The notes: generated by a model from the sequence alone, not told the origin. A stretch of 64,000 nt of DNA from Zygaena filipendulae (GCA_907165275.2 OU015662.1:813501-877500); one strand, 5' to 3'. Positions 1-11,830 are shown, counted from the stretch's first letter. Translations and numbers: made by a program.

Positions 1-2
1 TC

Positions 3-1793
3 CTTGTACCCATTCCAAATGATGAAGAACCAGTTCCACAGTCACAACAGCAAGTACAGTCAGACACTCAGGACACTCAACCCGAGATGTCACCATCTTG
101 TTCAGAACAACTGACTATACCGGATGAATCTTTAATTCATGAAGTTTCTCCAATTATTCCTGAATCTGAACTTACTGCAGAGAAACCGACTGAACGAAGA
201 TACCCTCTCCGAGACCGACGTCCTCCGGAGAGATATCAGGAGAAGCTCTACATGACATCAGATCAAGAACCAGAAACTTATAAAGAAGTTATAGATCACC
301 CGCAAAAAGACAAGTGGCTAGAAGCAATGAAAGCAGAATACAATTCATTGATTCAGCATGGAACGTGGGTTCTAGTTGACAGACCATCTGGCAGAAAGAC
401 AACAAAATGTAAATGGGTATACAAAATCAAAAAGGATACGAGTGGGAACATTACAAAATACAAAGCTAGATTAGTAGCCAAAGGGTTCACCCAAATAGCT
501 GGAGTGGACTATGGTGAAACTTTTTCACCAGTTGCTAGGCTATCCTCAGTAAGGCTTTTGTTAGCATTTGCTGTGCAATATGGGCTACAAGTACATCATC
601 TTGATGTAGAAACTGCTTTTTTAAATGGTGACCTTGAAGAAGAAATTTATATGGAACAACCAGAAGGTTTTGCAACTGATCCAAAGGGTAAAGTATGTTT
701 ACTTAAAAAATCCCTCTATGGGCTTAAACAAGCTCCACGTCAATGGAACAAAAAGGTATGCCAAGCGATGGCTGCTCTATCGCTGACTCAAGCCACATCA
801 GAACACTGTCTCTACTATAAAAGAGATGGAAACGATTTTATCGTTATCGCAGTTTTTGTCGATGATTTCTTTTTTATGACAACCAATAGTGATTTAAAAG
901 ATAATTTTGTAAGCGAACTCAAAAAGACGTTTACAATTAAAGATCTCGGTCCTGTCAAAGACTGCCTCGGTATGAGAGTCGTACAAAGTGAAGGCAGTAT
1001 AACCCTCGATCAGACAAAATATATCGAAAAATTACTAGACAAGTTCGGTATGAGCGACGCGATCTCGGTCACTACGCCAATGGAACTTGGGTTAAAACTC
1101 ACTGTTCCGGAAAAGGAAGAAGAAAATCTAGAAGTCCCATATCAGGAGCTTATCGGCTCATTAATGTACATTTCTATATGTACAAGACCTGATATTGCCC
1201 ACACGGTCTCGTACCTATCTCAGTTCAATGCACATTACGGGGGGGTACACTGGAAGGCCGCTAAGCGAGTCCTTAGATACCTTAAGGGTACGAAGGAACT
1301 CAGACTTCACTTCAAACACGGTGACCACTCTTACCCAGTAGGTTACGCTGACGCCGATTATGGAAGCAATCTTGTGGACCGTCGATCATTCACTGGATTC
1401 ACCTTCCTGATGAGCGGTGCACCTGTGTCGTGGGAAGCTCGCAAACAGCGAACAGTTGCACTTTCCACAACAGAAGCTGAATATATGGCTTTGGCTGAAG
1501 CTTGTAAAGAGGCCATATATTTAAAGACGCTCATCAGTGAAGTATTCTCGGTCACTCATCCCATAATCATTCATACCGACAATCAAAGTTCACTCAAACT
1601 AGCTCATAATAACACCTATCACGCACGTACTAAACACATTGACATCAAACATCACTTCATTAGAGACTCACTATCACACCACGACATACAAGTCAAATAC
1701 ATACCCACAAATGACATGGTCGCAGACATTTTGACAAAACCCTTGCCGAAACTGAAACATTTTAAATGTACAAATTCTTTAGGTTTAGGCTAG
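3..1793 (+). CDS. Ty1/copia retrotransposon pol, 3' part (reverse transcriptase and RNase H), partial at window edge
   Basis: This frame is open from base 3, so the polyprotein starts outside the window; the first internal ATG is at 87. Counting from that ATG, a copia-type reverse transcriptase follows an acidic linker. DVETAFLNGDL begins at residue 173 (first catalytic Asp region), and FVDD at residues 257-260 is the catalytic box. RNase H follows, with YADADYG, STTEAEYMAL and HTDNQSS carrying its acidic residues, then the usual copia C-terminus ending in DILTKPLP and a TAG stop. No frameshift or stop interrupts it. The product would copy the element's RNA into cDNA in cytoplasmic particles. 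Gag, protease and integrase lie off the left edge, so activity cannot be judged. Confidence 0.95.
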   Translation, partial: LVPIPNDEEPVPQSQQQVQSDTQDTQPEMSPSCSEQLTIPDESLIHEVSPIIPESELTAEKPTERRYPLRDRRPPERYQEKLYMTSDQEPETYKEVIDHPQKDKWLEAMKAEYNSLIQHGTWVLVDRPSGRKTTKCKWVYKIKKDTSGNITKYKARLVAKGFTQIAGVDYGETFSPVARLSSVRLLLAFAVQYGLQVHHLDVETAFLNGDLEEEIYMEQPEGFATDPKGKVCLLKKSLYGLKQAPRQWNKKVCQAMAALSLTQATSEHCLYYKRDGNDFIVIAVFVDDFFFMTTNSDLKDNFVSELKKTFTIKDLGPVKDCLGMRVVQSEGSITLDQTKYIEKLLDKFGMSDAISVTTPMELGLKLTVPEKEEENLEVPYQELIGSLMYISICTRPDIAHTVSYLSQFNAHYGGVHWKAAKRVLRYLKGTKELRLHFKHGDHSYPVGYADADYGSNLVDRRSFTGFTFLMSGAPVSWEARKQRTVALSTTEAEYMALAEACKEAIYLKTLISEVFSVTHPIIIHTDNQSSLKLAHNNTYHARTKHIDIKHHFIRDSLSHHDIQVKYIPTNDMVADILTKPLPKLKHFKCTNSLGLG

Positions 1794-1976
1794 TTCTAGG
1801 TTTTGTATGTCTTTAGATCATATTGTATGCATATAGGGTGTGTATAGTTTAGTGATGTGTTTATATGTACAGGATGTTGCTTTTATTATTTCAGTGCTAG
1901 TGATAAGTGTATAGTGAATTTTGATACTGTCTTTTTACTTGTATTATAATGTGTATATACAGGGTGTTCTCATTAC

Positions 1977-2154
1977 GGGGGGGTGTTAAAACTCTTTTAT
2001 GTTTATACTGAGAACACTGTCAATTTGATATTTAAATATTTTTATACACATTCTTTTGTTTGATCATTGTTGTATGTCATTCCTTTTGAAACTATAATAT
2101 ATTTATCTTACCTTTTTCACCTGACTTTTATATTACTCTGCTACCCAAGTAACA
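1977..2154 (+). repeat. Polypurine tract and probable 3' LTR of the copia element
   Basis: A run of seven G (1977-1983) lies 183 bases after the pol stop. A segment then begins TGTTAAAAC at 1984 and ends AAGTAACA at 2154, giving TGTTA/TAACA terminal inverted repeats and a 171-bp LTR. Internal order is what is expected of a copia 3' end (pol stop, G-rich primer site, LTR). The right boundary is inferred only from the TAACA end, because the 5' LTR and left flank lie outside the window; another CA shortly downstream cannot be excluded. Confidence 0.6.
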
Positions 2155-3870
2155 AGTGTTATAGTACCAACATTTGCTTGTTTCTACAGTAATAGGTAGT
2201 AATAAAATAAATTTAAATATAATTTTAATTGTTACATCTATTAAAAACGAAATAAATATTTCTCTATCACAAAAGAAACACAACCGAACAAAGACTTTGT
2301 TATAAATATTACACATCAAAGCTCCCATCACAAATCACTTACCTACCCAACGGCAGCCCAGGTCGGGCGAGTTGCTCTCAAATTGATTTTGACATGATAA
2401 TAAAGCGAATTGATTCACAATTATACAGCCACCAAACATTATTAGGCTTCCCTTTTAATATTTCATAAACTAGTTTTAGTTTTTGACGGAGGGGCCGCTG
2501 ATTTTTGCATGGGCGGAGCTATGGCGGGTCCCCTCCTTTGGTCGAAGGGTTGCATTTGTGAGTATCATGAACACGCGCTTAGCATAAGGCTCATATTAGA
2601 GGTTATTCATACTTAATTAATATGGTGTATTCTACGTCGACTGAAAGGTCTTGATCTATACTTAATTACTTACTTAGAAGATCGAAGTGTGTAATTGTTG
2701 TGTGTGTCTGATTGAACTAAGTATTTAGTAAAGACTTTAGTAGTAAGACTAAATAGATTTTCAATGAATTTAATATTTTTGGGTAGAGGTCCATAAAATA
2801 TATTTATGCATCCCAACGGAATCCACAACCTACTGGAGCTTAAATTCCGGAAAATAACTATACCTATTGTCTTTACCTGAACAGCACCTTAACATACTAT
2901 TCAGTATATGTATATTTTATAATGAATTTTTATAAGTTTAGGAGCTACTCGCAAGCCTATGGACACTAAGCTAACAGATTTTGACTCTATTGATTATTGT
3001 GATTGACTAAAAATGGTGTTAGTTTTAACTAGACATGGAATTTCAAAAATAAGTACTTTTTTCTGTATAGTAAAAAGCAGTACTTACTAGTTTTAGAGTC
3101 AATTTGCCAGTTTTAAACCACAAGAGATGTACCCACTCAATATCTGCCTATCGATCCTACGCCTCAAAACAGATGGATGAAACTTTCAACTTTTACATGT
3201 ACTTTTATTTTTTATTCATTTGCCATTTGCACCATGCAGAAACAAAAATGTATTTTTTCGATGTCGATTCCTTACGATTACAATTACTAGTGCAGAGAGT
3301 GGGAGAGTGAAGTCGCAGAGTGAAGTATAGACAAGAGACTATTTAAGTTCCAGCTTAATTTAATAGAGTAGGATAATATGATTATGAAGGTCACTCAATA
3401 AGTCCGTAGACTAAGTATATGAGCACTACAGAAGTAGCGTTACTTAAAACAATTGTGTTTGTTCAGTCCTAAAATACCAGTCGAATCCTAATTCATTTTT
3501 GCCCCGTAGCGCGTAGGTGTCTTTCATATTATCGTTTGAAAGTTTGGTGTACCTACTTTCTAAAAATGAACTAATATTTTCTAATGAAAAATTCATAGGT
3601 TTATATAACTCACTGCTTAGTAATACTTGACCTAAAATCGTTAAGATTAAAATCTTTTATCCGTCTGTCTGTATCTTTCAAAATAAATAATGAAGTTTTC
3701 GGATTTTAACTCGGAGACAAATTCGCAATTTTCAGATTCAAATCGTCGATAAAAAAACTGGTCGTCAACATTAAAAAGCGGTAACCAGATTGGATATAAC
3801 GAGATAAATATTAAAGCCGTTACCATCCTATACAAAATTATTCATTGCTACTAAAATGCTCCATTCATGG
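2155..3870. other. AT-rich intergenic DNA between the copia element and ind
   Basis: I see no coding region or RNA gene here. The short open frames lack homology-like features and most start at non-ATG codons. A GC-richer patch lies at about 2485-2560. This would be the place for distal ind enhancers, but I could not identify specific ones by eye. Confidence 0.5.
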
Positions 3871-3975
3871 TAATATAATTTTTTTTTTCTCTCTCGGCAA
3901 CTCGCACTGGGGCTGACGGGTCGCCGACAAAGGGGTGGGCAGGGCCACATAATTGCCAAAACGCTTCGAGTGAGA

Positions 3976-3999
3976 CCCATTGTGTTTATTTACAATGGG
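3976..3999. promoter_or_regulatory. Palindromic pair of Sox-type sites upstream of ind
   Basis: CCCATTGT (3976-3983) and its exact reverse complement ACAATGGG (3992-3999) flank an 8-base spacer, 125-148 bases upstream of the ind ATG. Each arm contains CCATTGT/ACAATGG, a strong match to the SoxB HMG-box consensus. In Drosophila the SoxB proteins SoxN and Dichaete cooperate with ind in the neuroectoderm, so the context fits. Function is inferred from sequence and position only. Confidence 0.45.
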
Positions 4000-4063
4000 G
4001 CGCTCTTAGTGGGGGTAGTTTTTGTAATTGTTACTTGTAAGAGAAGCCACCCTTCAGATCCGA

Positions 4064-4094
4064 TCAGTCGATGAGCTGACGCCGGAGCGAGCGC
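4064..4094 (+). promoter_or_regulatory. Possible ind core promoter (Inr with MTE-like downstream element)
   Basis: TCAGTC at 4064-4069 matches the arthropod initiator TCAKTY, with A+1 at 4066. Positions +18 to +29 (4083-4094) match 9 of 12 places of the Drosophila motif ten element consensus, at the correct spacing. No TATA box lies at -30. If used, the 5' UTR would be 58 bases. Both motifs are short, so this is a hypothesis. Confidence 0.3.
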
Positions 4095-4123
4095 CGCGGA
4101 TTGAAAAGTACTTAAAAATAAAT

Positions 4124-5035
4124 ATGTCGCGATCGTTCTTGGTCGATACTTTGATTAGTGATAATAAAGACTGTAAGAAAACCGATATGACCCGAGACGC
4201 TCTGCATCCGTATTCGAGTTTTATCGGTCAGCATTTCGACACGCGCCCCAAGTTGATGCCGTACCCATATCCCGGGAGTCTGAACAATCTACTCGCCCTT
4301 GGACTGCAGCATCCGCAGAGGTCGACCGATCTCTTCAGACCGTTCCTGGAGCAACTGAACTTTCGGTGTCCGATGTTGCACCAGCTGCCTCGCCAGCAGG
4401 ATTTGTACGAGACGACGTTGAGCGAGCCCAAGCCTTTCGAGGGATACCTAAAGACTGAGGAGCAGGAACCTGTGAACTTCGTTAGCAGACGCAAGAAGTC
4501 CGTATCGCCGTACTTGCATCATCCTTATAAATCAACAGCGATATCTCCAGTCAAGAGCCAAGGACAGAGATCTCCGTCCTTGTCCAGCGAAAGCCGTAAT
4601 GACACTCCGAGTCCACCTCTAGCGCACTCAGAAGAACTATTGCCAGGATACTCGAAGGACTTGAAGCGTATACCTTTAAAAGAAGACTCCAGCAAGCGTA
4701 TACGCACAGCGTTCACCGGGACTCAACTGTTGGAGCTGGAACGGGAGTTCTCTATGAACATGTATCTGTCGAGACTGAGACGGATCGAGATTGCGTCGAG
4801 GTTGAAACTCTCCGAGAAACAAGTGAAGATCTGGTTTCAGAACCGCCGCGTGAAGTTGAAGAAGGAGGAGAGCCCGATGTCTTCAGCCGATGGGAGAACG
4901 AAGAAGTGTTGTTGTTCGAAGAGTTCCTGCAACAATAGCCAGTCGGACCCTTGTGACAATGAGCAAGAACAAATTGATGTGGTCAGTGACAACGACTCCT
5001 GTTTCACAGCGCAGAATCTGTCGCGGTACTCTTGA
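4124..5035 (+). CDS. ind: ParaHox homeobox transcription factor ind / Gsx
   Basis: This 303-aa nuclear transcription factor patterns the intermediate column of the embryonic neuroectoderm. The homeodomain is residues 190-249 (4691-4870). It has the Gsx/ind-type helix 1 run [29 protein letters not shown] in helix 2, and [10 protein letters not shown] in helix 3, with Gln50 and Asn51. The ATG at 4124 is chosen because the protein then begins [11 protein letters not shown], the conserved N-terminus of Gsx proteins; the frame is open 32 codons further upstream but has no ATG there. Residues between are Pro/Ser/Tyr rich, and a Cys/Ser-rich then acidic tail follows the homeodomain. The coding region is uninterrupted, whereas vertebrate Gsx genes have one intron. 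The homeodomain separates it from zen and other Hox3 derivatives. Confidence 0.93.
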   Translation: MSRSFLVDTLISDNKDCKKTDMTRDALHPYSSFIGQHFDTRPKLMPYPYPGSLNNLLALGLQHPQRSTDLFRPFLEQLNFRCPMLHQLPRQQDLYETTLSEPKPFEGYLKTEEQEPVNFVSRRKKSVSPYLHHPYKSTAISPVKSQGQRSPSLSSESRNDTPSPPLAHSEELLPGYSKDLKRIPLKEDSSKRIRTAFTGTQLLELEREFSMNMYLSRLRRIEIASRLKLSEKQVKIWFQNRRVKLKKEESPMSSADGRTKKCCCSKSSCNNSQSDPCDNEQEQIDVVSDNDSCFTAQNLSRYS

Positions 5036-5545
5036 CTTGTAAAATATTTTGTTATCATTCTAAGCTTAGCTGAGTTCATACGACGACGCTTCAAAAGTAG
5101 AACTAAAATCCTAATTTAAAAAGTTGGTAAAGTAACCTTTTTTTACTAAACAATTATTAGGTATTAAATTTAAAGAATCAAAAAAAGATTTTCGTACCCA
5201 TTATAATATTGGAACGCAAATAATTGTCAATTATCTTATGATTATGTAAATAGAATTTAATGATAAGACGACTGTAAGACTGCAAACATTTGCGAAAGCT
5301 TCAATTACCTAATAGGTACATCTAAAGATGTTTTTGTACATATATTTTTTGTATATAAACTTGTATAAATAATGACAAAAAGCAGTATCATAGGAAATTA
5401 ATATCTAAAATTATTTAATATGTGATTATTATTGATATAAGAGAGAAAGAATATAAGTGTTTACATAGTGAGTATATGCTTATAATATTTTTGTAGTAAG
5501 TAAATATATTACCTGCGAGCTACGTAAGTGCATTTCGTTAGATCT

Positions 5546-5551
5546 AATAAA
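5546..5551 (+). terminator. Candidate ind polyadenylation signal
   Basis: This is the first AATAAA downstream of the ind stop, 511 bases after it, with a GT/T-rich stretch (5556-5590) following within 40 bases. A second AATAAA lies at 5608-5613. It implies a 3' UTR of about 0.53-0.6 kb. Confidence 0.5.
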
Positions 5552-6160
5552 TTTTATGTGACTTTATAAAACAACGTTTTTTGGTTTTTATATTGCCAAT
5601 AAGAAAAAATAAACAAAAAATGTTAAAGAGCACACGCCCAATGAATAAAAGTTTTTTTTTTTTATAGTAAGAACCGTGATTTTTGAACCACAAGTTTGAA
5701 CCACAAACATTCTTTTAGAAATATCATCAGTTTTGAAATTGGAGCCGTGAAAGCGGTATTTGGGTATTGTCTACGCAAAAGACGTAGACAATAGCTGTCA
5801 TACTGTCATCGCACGTCGGGTGTGACATTTTTGTTATGTCATGTTGTAAAACGTCAGAGACAAACTAGCCGTTAAAAAAGGTGACTGAAAAAAAGAGTTT
5901 TTATTTCACGGAAAAATCCCTGAAAGCTAATAGGAGCTACAACGGCGAGGCACATAGACAGGTATGGTCGTGATCGGTATAACTTTAATTTAACTACCTA
6001 TTTATTATACCTAAGAGTTATCGGTGAAAACTCCAAGTCAACCGATACACGACACATACCTACCTACATTGTATGACCTATACCTACACCTACCAACACT
6101 CACAACAAACAAAAGTTATACATACATAACTCGGATCATTAATATTATAAAAATTCTAAA
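5552..6160. other. Intergenic DNA with one perfect short hairpin
   Basis: No gene is visible. An 11-bp perfect stem, TATTGTCTACG (5765-5775) with CGTAGACAATA (5783-5793), encloses a 7-base loop. The rest is AT-rich. Confidence 0.5.
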
Positions 6161-6404
6161 TGGACGCCGATAAGCAATTACATGTTAACCCACAAAATTA
6201 AGTTATTGATACAGAAGGCTTTATTCAAAGATATAGAACGTTTTTTTAATTATAATAATATGTTTACCTTATTACATTGTTTAAATACTAACAAAATGTT
6301 GAACATAAAAAAATGTTGACACAAAATGGCGTTTTAATTTTAAAACGCGATTTACTTAAAATTTCTTCAGTGTGGGTTAACACACTATTGCTTATCTACG
6401 TCCA
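6161..6404. mobile_element. MITE family Z, complete copy
   Basis: The ends TGGACGCCGATAAGCAAT and ATTGCTTATCTACGTCCA form inverted repeats that extend to about 34 bases per side through TGTTAACCCACA / TGTGGGTTAACA. There is no coding capacity. Closely related copies lie at 54729-54966 and, interrupted, at 30261-32756. Superfamily unassigned. Confidence 0.8.
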
Positions 6405-6410
6405 AATGAG

Positions 6411-6575
6411 AGTTTGTTTGTTGGTTTGTTTGTGGCGCTTTCACACTTTTAACTATTCAACTTATCATCGTGATATTTAGCGTAAACGTTGTCAGAGTTA
6501 CAGAAAAGGACAAAGGACACTTTTATCCCGGAAGTCCTGCGGGAACTCCGGAATTAACCTGGGGAGCAGCTGGTA
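6411..6575 (+). mobile_element. Degraded Helitron copy
   Basis: It carries the Helitron body (ACAGAAAAGGACA, then CCCGGAAGTCCTGCGGGAACTCC) and ends near a decayed GCAGCTGGT instead of CTAGT. The 5' terminus is not recognisable. Confidence 0.6.
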
Positions 6576-6932
6576 TAATTACAAGTTTAAGCTAGTAACT
6601 TTGAGTTACTTCTGACATTCAACAAAATCCTGTGAGCTAGCACCTCATCAATGAGGGAAATATCGATCTAAGCAGTCACCAAGTACCTATTTTTATTGTG
6701 AGCTTTTCTCTCTTCAGCAATGCAATAAACATTTTATTAGTTCACAGCAAACAAATACCATACCACGGCGTGTTCAAAATTTTATTAATTATCAATGGCA
6801 TTTCACATATTCGGATATTGGAAGAGACAATTTTTACTAGGGGGCGTCGCATAATGTCATTCGGGCGCTTGGTAAGCTTTAATATAGAAGGGCATAGTGA
6901 AAAATTTCAAGTGATTTATATTTATTACCTAA

Positions 6933-7103
6933 CTAGCTGTTGCGCGTGGTTTCACCCACATTAAATAAAGAGTTTCCGCGGGAATTCCGGGTTACGAAGT
7001 ACCCTATTCTCTGTACCCCTGGCAATGTGTACGAAAAATTTCATCATGATCGGTCTAGTGGTTAAGGCGTGATACATAACAAACAAATTCATATTAGTAT
7101 TTA
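6933..7103 (-). mobile_element. Non-autonomous Helitron, 5' end decayed
   Basis: The minus-strand copy has the CTAGT terminus at 6933 (ACTAGCTG as read on plus), the GC-rich hairpin region and the GTACCCCTGGCAATGTG body segment. The 5' ATAATATTAGTA motif is degraded. Confidence 0.75.
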
Positions 7104-7189
7104 CAACAGCAAGGATTGAACTTGGTCAACGAACGTTGTAACTTGTAAGTAAACTCAAAACTATGGTCCGTGTAGGATTTTACTTAACT

Positions 7190-7611
7190 ATACTAATATT
7201 ATAAAGAAAAAGATTTGATATTTTGTATCATAATAATATGTTTGTTTGTCTATACTAATATTATAAAAAGGAAAGATTTGATTTTTGTTTGTTTGTAACG
7301 ATTTAACACAAAAACTACTGGATCGATTTCAAAAATTATTTCACTATTAGACAGCTACATTATCCCTGAGTAACATAGGCTATATTGTAATCCGGAATTC
7401 CCGCGGTAACTCCGAAATTATCGCGGGTGAAACCGCGCGGGACAGCTAGTAATGGATAAACCCATAAACTACTCAACCAATTTAAAAATTATCTCTCTCA
7501 TAGACAGCTAGTGTTCCTGAGTAACACAATATGGCACTTTTTATACCGAAACTCCCATAAAAACTCTAAAATTGACACGAGTGAAATCATGGATGATCAG
7601 TTAGTTATGTA
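7190..7611 (+). mobile_element. Nested Helitrons: a complete copy inside an older copy
   Basis: A complete copy runs 7249-7450: TC, TATACTAATATTATAAA, body, hairpin CGCGGGTGAAACCGCG, then CTAGT. It is flanked by a 5' stub of a similar element (7190-7248) and by the worn 3' half of another (7451-7611, ending GATCAGTTAGT). The arrangement fits insertion of a younger Helitron into an older one. Confidence 0.8.
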
Positions 7612-7749
7612 TAAAGACGTAAAGATTGTATGTTTGTATGAAGGATCTACCCTCTGGAACTAATGAAACGATTCTATAGGTTAACTCTTTTACTTATAAA
7701 AAACTACAGTATCTTTATAGAACCTTACAAAATCTTAAATCTATATAAT

Positions 7750-7941
7750 ACCAGCTGTGCCCCGCGGTTTCACTCGCGTTAATGTTAGAATTCCCGCGGG
7801 AATTCCGGGATAAAAAGTACCCTATTTCCGTCTCGGTACCCCTGACAACGTGCATGCCAAATTTCATCCAAATCCGTTCATCTGTTTTTGCGTGATTGAG
7901 TAACAAACATCCACACTTTCACATTTATAATATTAGTAAGA
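7750..7941 (-). mobile_element. Non-autonomous Helitron, near complete
   Basis: Read on minus it starts at the TACTAATATTATAAA end (7941 side) and finishes with the CCGCGG hairpin and a CAGCTGG variant of the CTAGT terminus at 7750. Confidence 0.85.
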
Positions 7942-10900
7942 TAATATTGTAGACATTTATCAGTGTACCTGCTGTAGGTACCTAATACAACCGAACCGTA
8001 TTTGTGAGTCGAAGTTAGTACTCAACCGTAGTGTTGGCTGCCATAATTCACTCAACACCTGGACCGCCTGGAACCGTGTGAACTAAGTAATCTAAAAGCC
8101 AACGGAACTTTCCCGCGCTCGCTGAATACCTAACGTTCCACTATAATAAGCAACACATCGCTTCCACACAGACAACTTTCAGACAAGTTGTAGCTGATTA
8201 CGACCGACTGAACTATCTATGTGTATAGATAGTGTACTCGTATGGTCGTATGTGCCTGGATTAAGTTAGGTTTGAATCTAGCTATATACAACGTGTTAAT
8301 GAATTAACTGAAAACCTGATACACCCCATTTAAAAAAATTAACAATAATATGATTAAAATATATTTTATGTCGAAAACATTTATAATAATAATAATAATC
8401 CACTTCACAACACACAGATTTACTTGATCCCACAGTAAGCTATTATTAGCTTGTGTCGTGGAAACCAAGCAAACGTGGTATATACTTACTACATAAAATT
8501 ACTTATATATTATACTATAGATATATAAACACACCCAGACTGGAAAATGGAACCCTGTGTTCATCACACAAAGTAAAGTAAAGTAAATTAATTTATATAT
8601 TAAAAGTTATTCAACATTAGTTTGGAGGTGACCTATCTACGAAATTCCAAGTGCTACGCCTGCGCCTACCGGTTCGAATTTTTTTTCTGCGGGCGGCATC
8701 CGCGCCTAATATTGTATTATAAACAATTTAGACATGGGCTAGTAAAAATGAAAAAAATATAACCTATATTAAAACATCGTGCGATCGATTCGCCAGTCGA
8801 TTCTGAGCAAACTACTTTCTAATTTTCAGTTAACCTATTAACGTGAATGTAGAGATTCTTTCGAGATAGAAAGTGTTTACTTAGCTATAAAATAACTATG
8901 AGTCCTTGTATACAGAGTAGCTATACCTAACTCTTGTTTCTAACTCGTGTTTCACCTACGTGAATTTCGAATCACCCTCGGGAACGCCAAAGCGTCACCC
9001 AAAGTGTAACAAATTACAGAAAAATTCCTTAAGGGATACTTAATTACTTAGGTAAGCGTACCTACTTTTAAAATTTAAAATTAAAATAATATTTTATCAA
9101 TAGCTTTTCTCAGTGTGATTAATTTATTTTTAGCAAAATATTTTAGGAGATAGTAAATCTTTTTATTTTTTGCTTGTGACGCAAGTAGTAGGTATGTCCA
9201 TTAAAGGTAATTTAAAAATAAAAGTAAGTAGCTATATTTACCTTCCGCTATTTGGAGATTTCGAAAGAAAAAGAAAAACAAACAAATCAAACGTGCCGTT
9301 TCGCTATCGACATTAATTTATTTAGTTATTTATTCTGGTAGGTTATTTTCATTAAAAATATTGGATACAAATTTTCATAGAAGGTTTTTTCTTTTACTTA
9401 TAAAAGCAAAATGGTCCATAATTTTACTGTTCATGTTTTTGTGCGGTGTACCTACTTACATACCGGCTACCAGGGGCTCCCTAAACCATTGTAATAGCAA
9501 ACATCTCCCACGTACGGATTCCGTATGTTTGCGTAACGACCATCATCCATCTAAAATCAAATAATGTAATTATTTGCCGAAAGCATTTATTATCTATGGA
9601 CGGAGGGACGCGCCGCGTGGCAACCCTACAATCAAACCCAACGTTTTGACTGTTAAGAAATTACACAAAACACTCTATGACAAACCGAATAAAACTCATT
9701 TTACATTGCCTAAAGTTCTGATTGGTTTAAAATAGAACATTGTACATCCATAAAACGCCACGCGGCATCTTTTCACAACTATCTATTTGAATTTCGAAAT
9801 GTGGAATTTGTTTTTCATCAGCCAGTTCTTCTTTACGTTCGAAATGTCATTTAAGTGTGTTGTCTATTGTCGATCTGATTTATTTGCCATAGAGATTTTT
9901 CGGTCAGAAATTATGGGGTAGCCAGCATGAGAAATTAAGGTCCATTTGTTGCTAATTTGTTTGCTTTAGTGTTGGGTCATTTAACTGGGTTTGTTTTGAT
10001 ATGAAAATAAATAATAATGATTAAAATCTTGAGCCTTTCCTGTCTTTGATGTTTGTTTACAGAAAGAAATTCCAGTTTAACAATATTATTTTCATAGGGT
10101 ATAAAATTATGAAAATTTGTTTAATAGGTAGGTAAATAAATAATCTTTTAAGTGATCACGAAAAATATGTTATCTGTTTATCATTTTGGGTCGATTTCAG
10201 TCGAAATTCTAATTTTAATACGTATGTCACATAAACACAGCATATCTTATACATAATTCATATAATTATACAATCGATGTGAGTGCTCATTGTAGTTACA
10301 TTCAACAATTTCAAATTATCATCAAGTGCCTTGTTACGCTTCTACTAATTATTTTATTCAACAGCACATTGCCAACATAAAAATACATTACCGAATCACT
10401 AAAGTCAAGGAAATTTCACTCTTATCGCATTGATAATAAAGAAAACTAAAGTGACGCGAAACTAAAATCAAATCTTTATAAATCTCGTGTCACGCTGACA
10501 ACCGTATGTTTTGTCACTGCTAATAGGTTACGGCTTTCAAAACGTATGTCAAACTTTGTCCCATTTATTCAAACAAATTTGGACTTTATGAATACTATAT
10601 TTAAAGTTTAATCTTGCATGTGTATATTTTTATGACTTAAGTCGTTTCCAATCTATCGTTCACTGTATTCCATTGAACATCCAATTTATTTTGTGTCGTA
10701 ACTTGATCAATTTAGAGTTTACATTCGTTTGACTGTTTCGAGTTAGGGTTGCCAATGTCAGAACCAGATGGGAAACACAATGCAACATCATTCGGTCACG
10801 GAACTCGCGGAACGAAACGCGACTGGTTTCGTAATAGATTAATGAAAAATTCAAATTTGTTTCTAGATATGTTTGCGAAACAAACGCTCGCACGTTATTT

Positions 10901-11335
10901 GTGTACGATCCGTTACGGTACGGTGTCATAGGAGGCCGAATCATTGTGCGATGGATTTAATTTGTACATTACATTGAACGAAATTCAGCTAGTAGTTTAT
11001 GCTTAATGCTTATAGATACTCAAGTGCAATGTAGAACTTGGAAGGGTGGGAGAATCGGAGAGAAATGAATAGTAAACAAAAATCAAGAACGTTCTCAAAA
11101 TTAAGCAACATGAGTGCTACAGTTTGAATCGTTTTCAGTACCTACCTCGTTTTTATTAATCTTGTAATTTAATTAGACAGCGTGCTACTGCAGGGGAGTT
11201 GTGTGTTGTGTGCAGCTTCTTCTATCCAGCTTTAGCACTAAGAAGCTGTGAAGGCTGGACGTTTTGTGTGCTGTCATAACTAATCCAATTTTATTGACGT
11301 CAAAAACAGCTAGTACTTACCTACATAATATAGAT
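7942..11335. other. Long AT-rich intergenic stretch without recognisable genes
   Basis: No coding region, RNA gene or complete mobile element is supported in 3.4 kb. A (GTAAA)n-like run is at 8571-8588. A 10-bp inverted repeat, GCCGCGTGGC (9612-9621) and GCCACGCGGC (9757-9766), flanks 135 bases and may be the remains of a small MITE. The open frames here are 60-94 codons and overlap on opposite strands with no domain signal. Confidence 0.5.
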
Positions 11336-11526
11336 GACTATAGTTATTCCCCGCGGTTTCACCCGCGGGAATTCCTGATTAAAATATAGCCTATGTTACT
11401 CAGGGATAATGTAGCATTCTAATGGTGAAAGAATTTTTTAGTTTGGTCCATTCGTTTTTGTGTTAAATCCTAAAAAATAAACAAACAAAAAATCAAATCT
11501 TTCCCCTTTATAATATCAGTTTAGAT
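11336..11526 (-). mobile_element. Non-autonomous Helitron, near complete
   Basis: Minus-strand copy with the TTATTCCCCGCGGTTTCACCC hairpin end on the left and TTTATAATATCAGT (decayed 5' end) on the right. The terminal CTAGT has decayed to an ATAGT-like form. Confidence 0.75.
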
Positions 11527-11830
11527 AGATACATGGATATTGTACCAATCAACAATATTCTATCAGTGTTGATGTTTACGCAGAGCCCTGTAAAATTCAC
11601 AAGCTATAAACGAGGTTATCGGGCAGATACACGACAAAACAATTTCGACGGCCGACAACCCTGGGAGTGGTTTAAAATTACAACCGGCGGTGTGCAGGTG
11701 GAAAAATGTGGGTTCCGTCATTGATTTTCAAAATACAAAAATAAAAACTATTTTAAACCAACTTCAAGACGACGACTATGATATCCAATGGCAGGCTCCA
11801 GCGGAAGACCAGCGCCGGGTGGTCCTTTTA

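Noticed and set aside
4028..4123. Upstream in-frame extension of ind
   Set aside because: The extension begins at TTG and contains no ATG before the conserved MSRSF start; it is probably 5' UTR.
4228..5094. Minus-strand and alternative frames across ind
   Set aside because: They are shadows of the ind coding sequence; codon structure and homology support only the plus-strand frame from 4124.
5765..5793. Perfect 11-bp hairpin downstream of ind as a transcription terminator or miRNA
   Set aside because: The stem is too short for a miRNA and lies 200 bases past the poly(A) signal; it could be chance.
9612..9766. 10-bp inverted repeat GCCGCGTGGC/GCCACGCGGC as a MITE
   Set aside because: No further terminal similarity, no target duplication and no second copy in the window.
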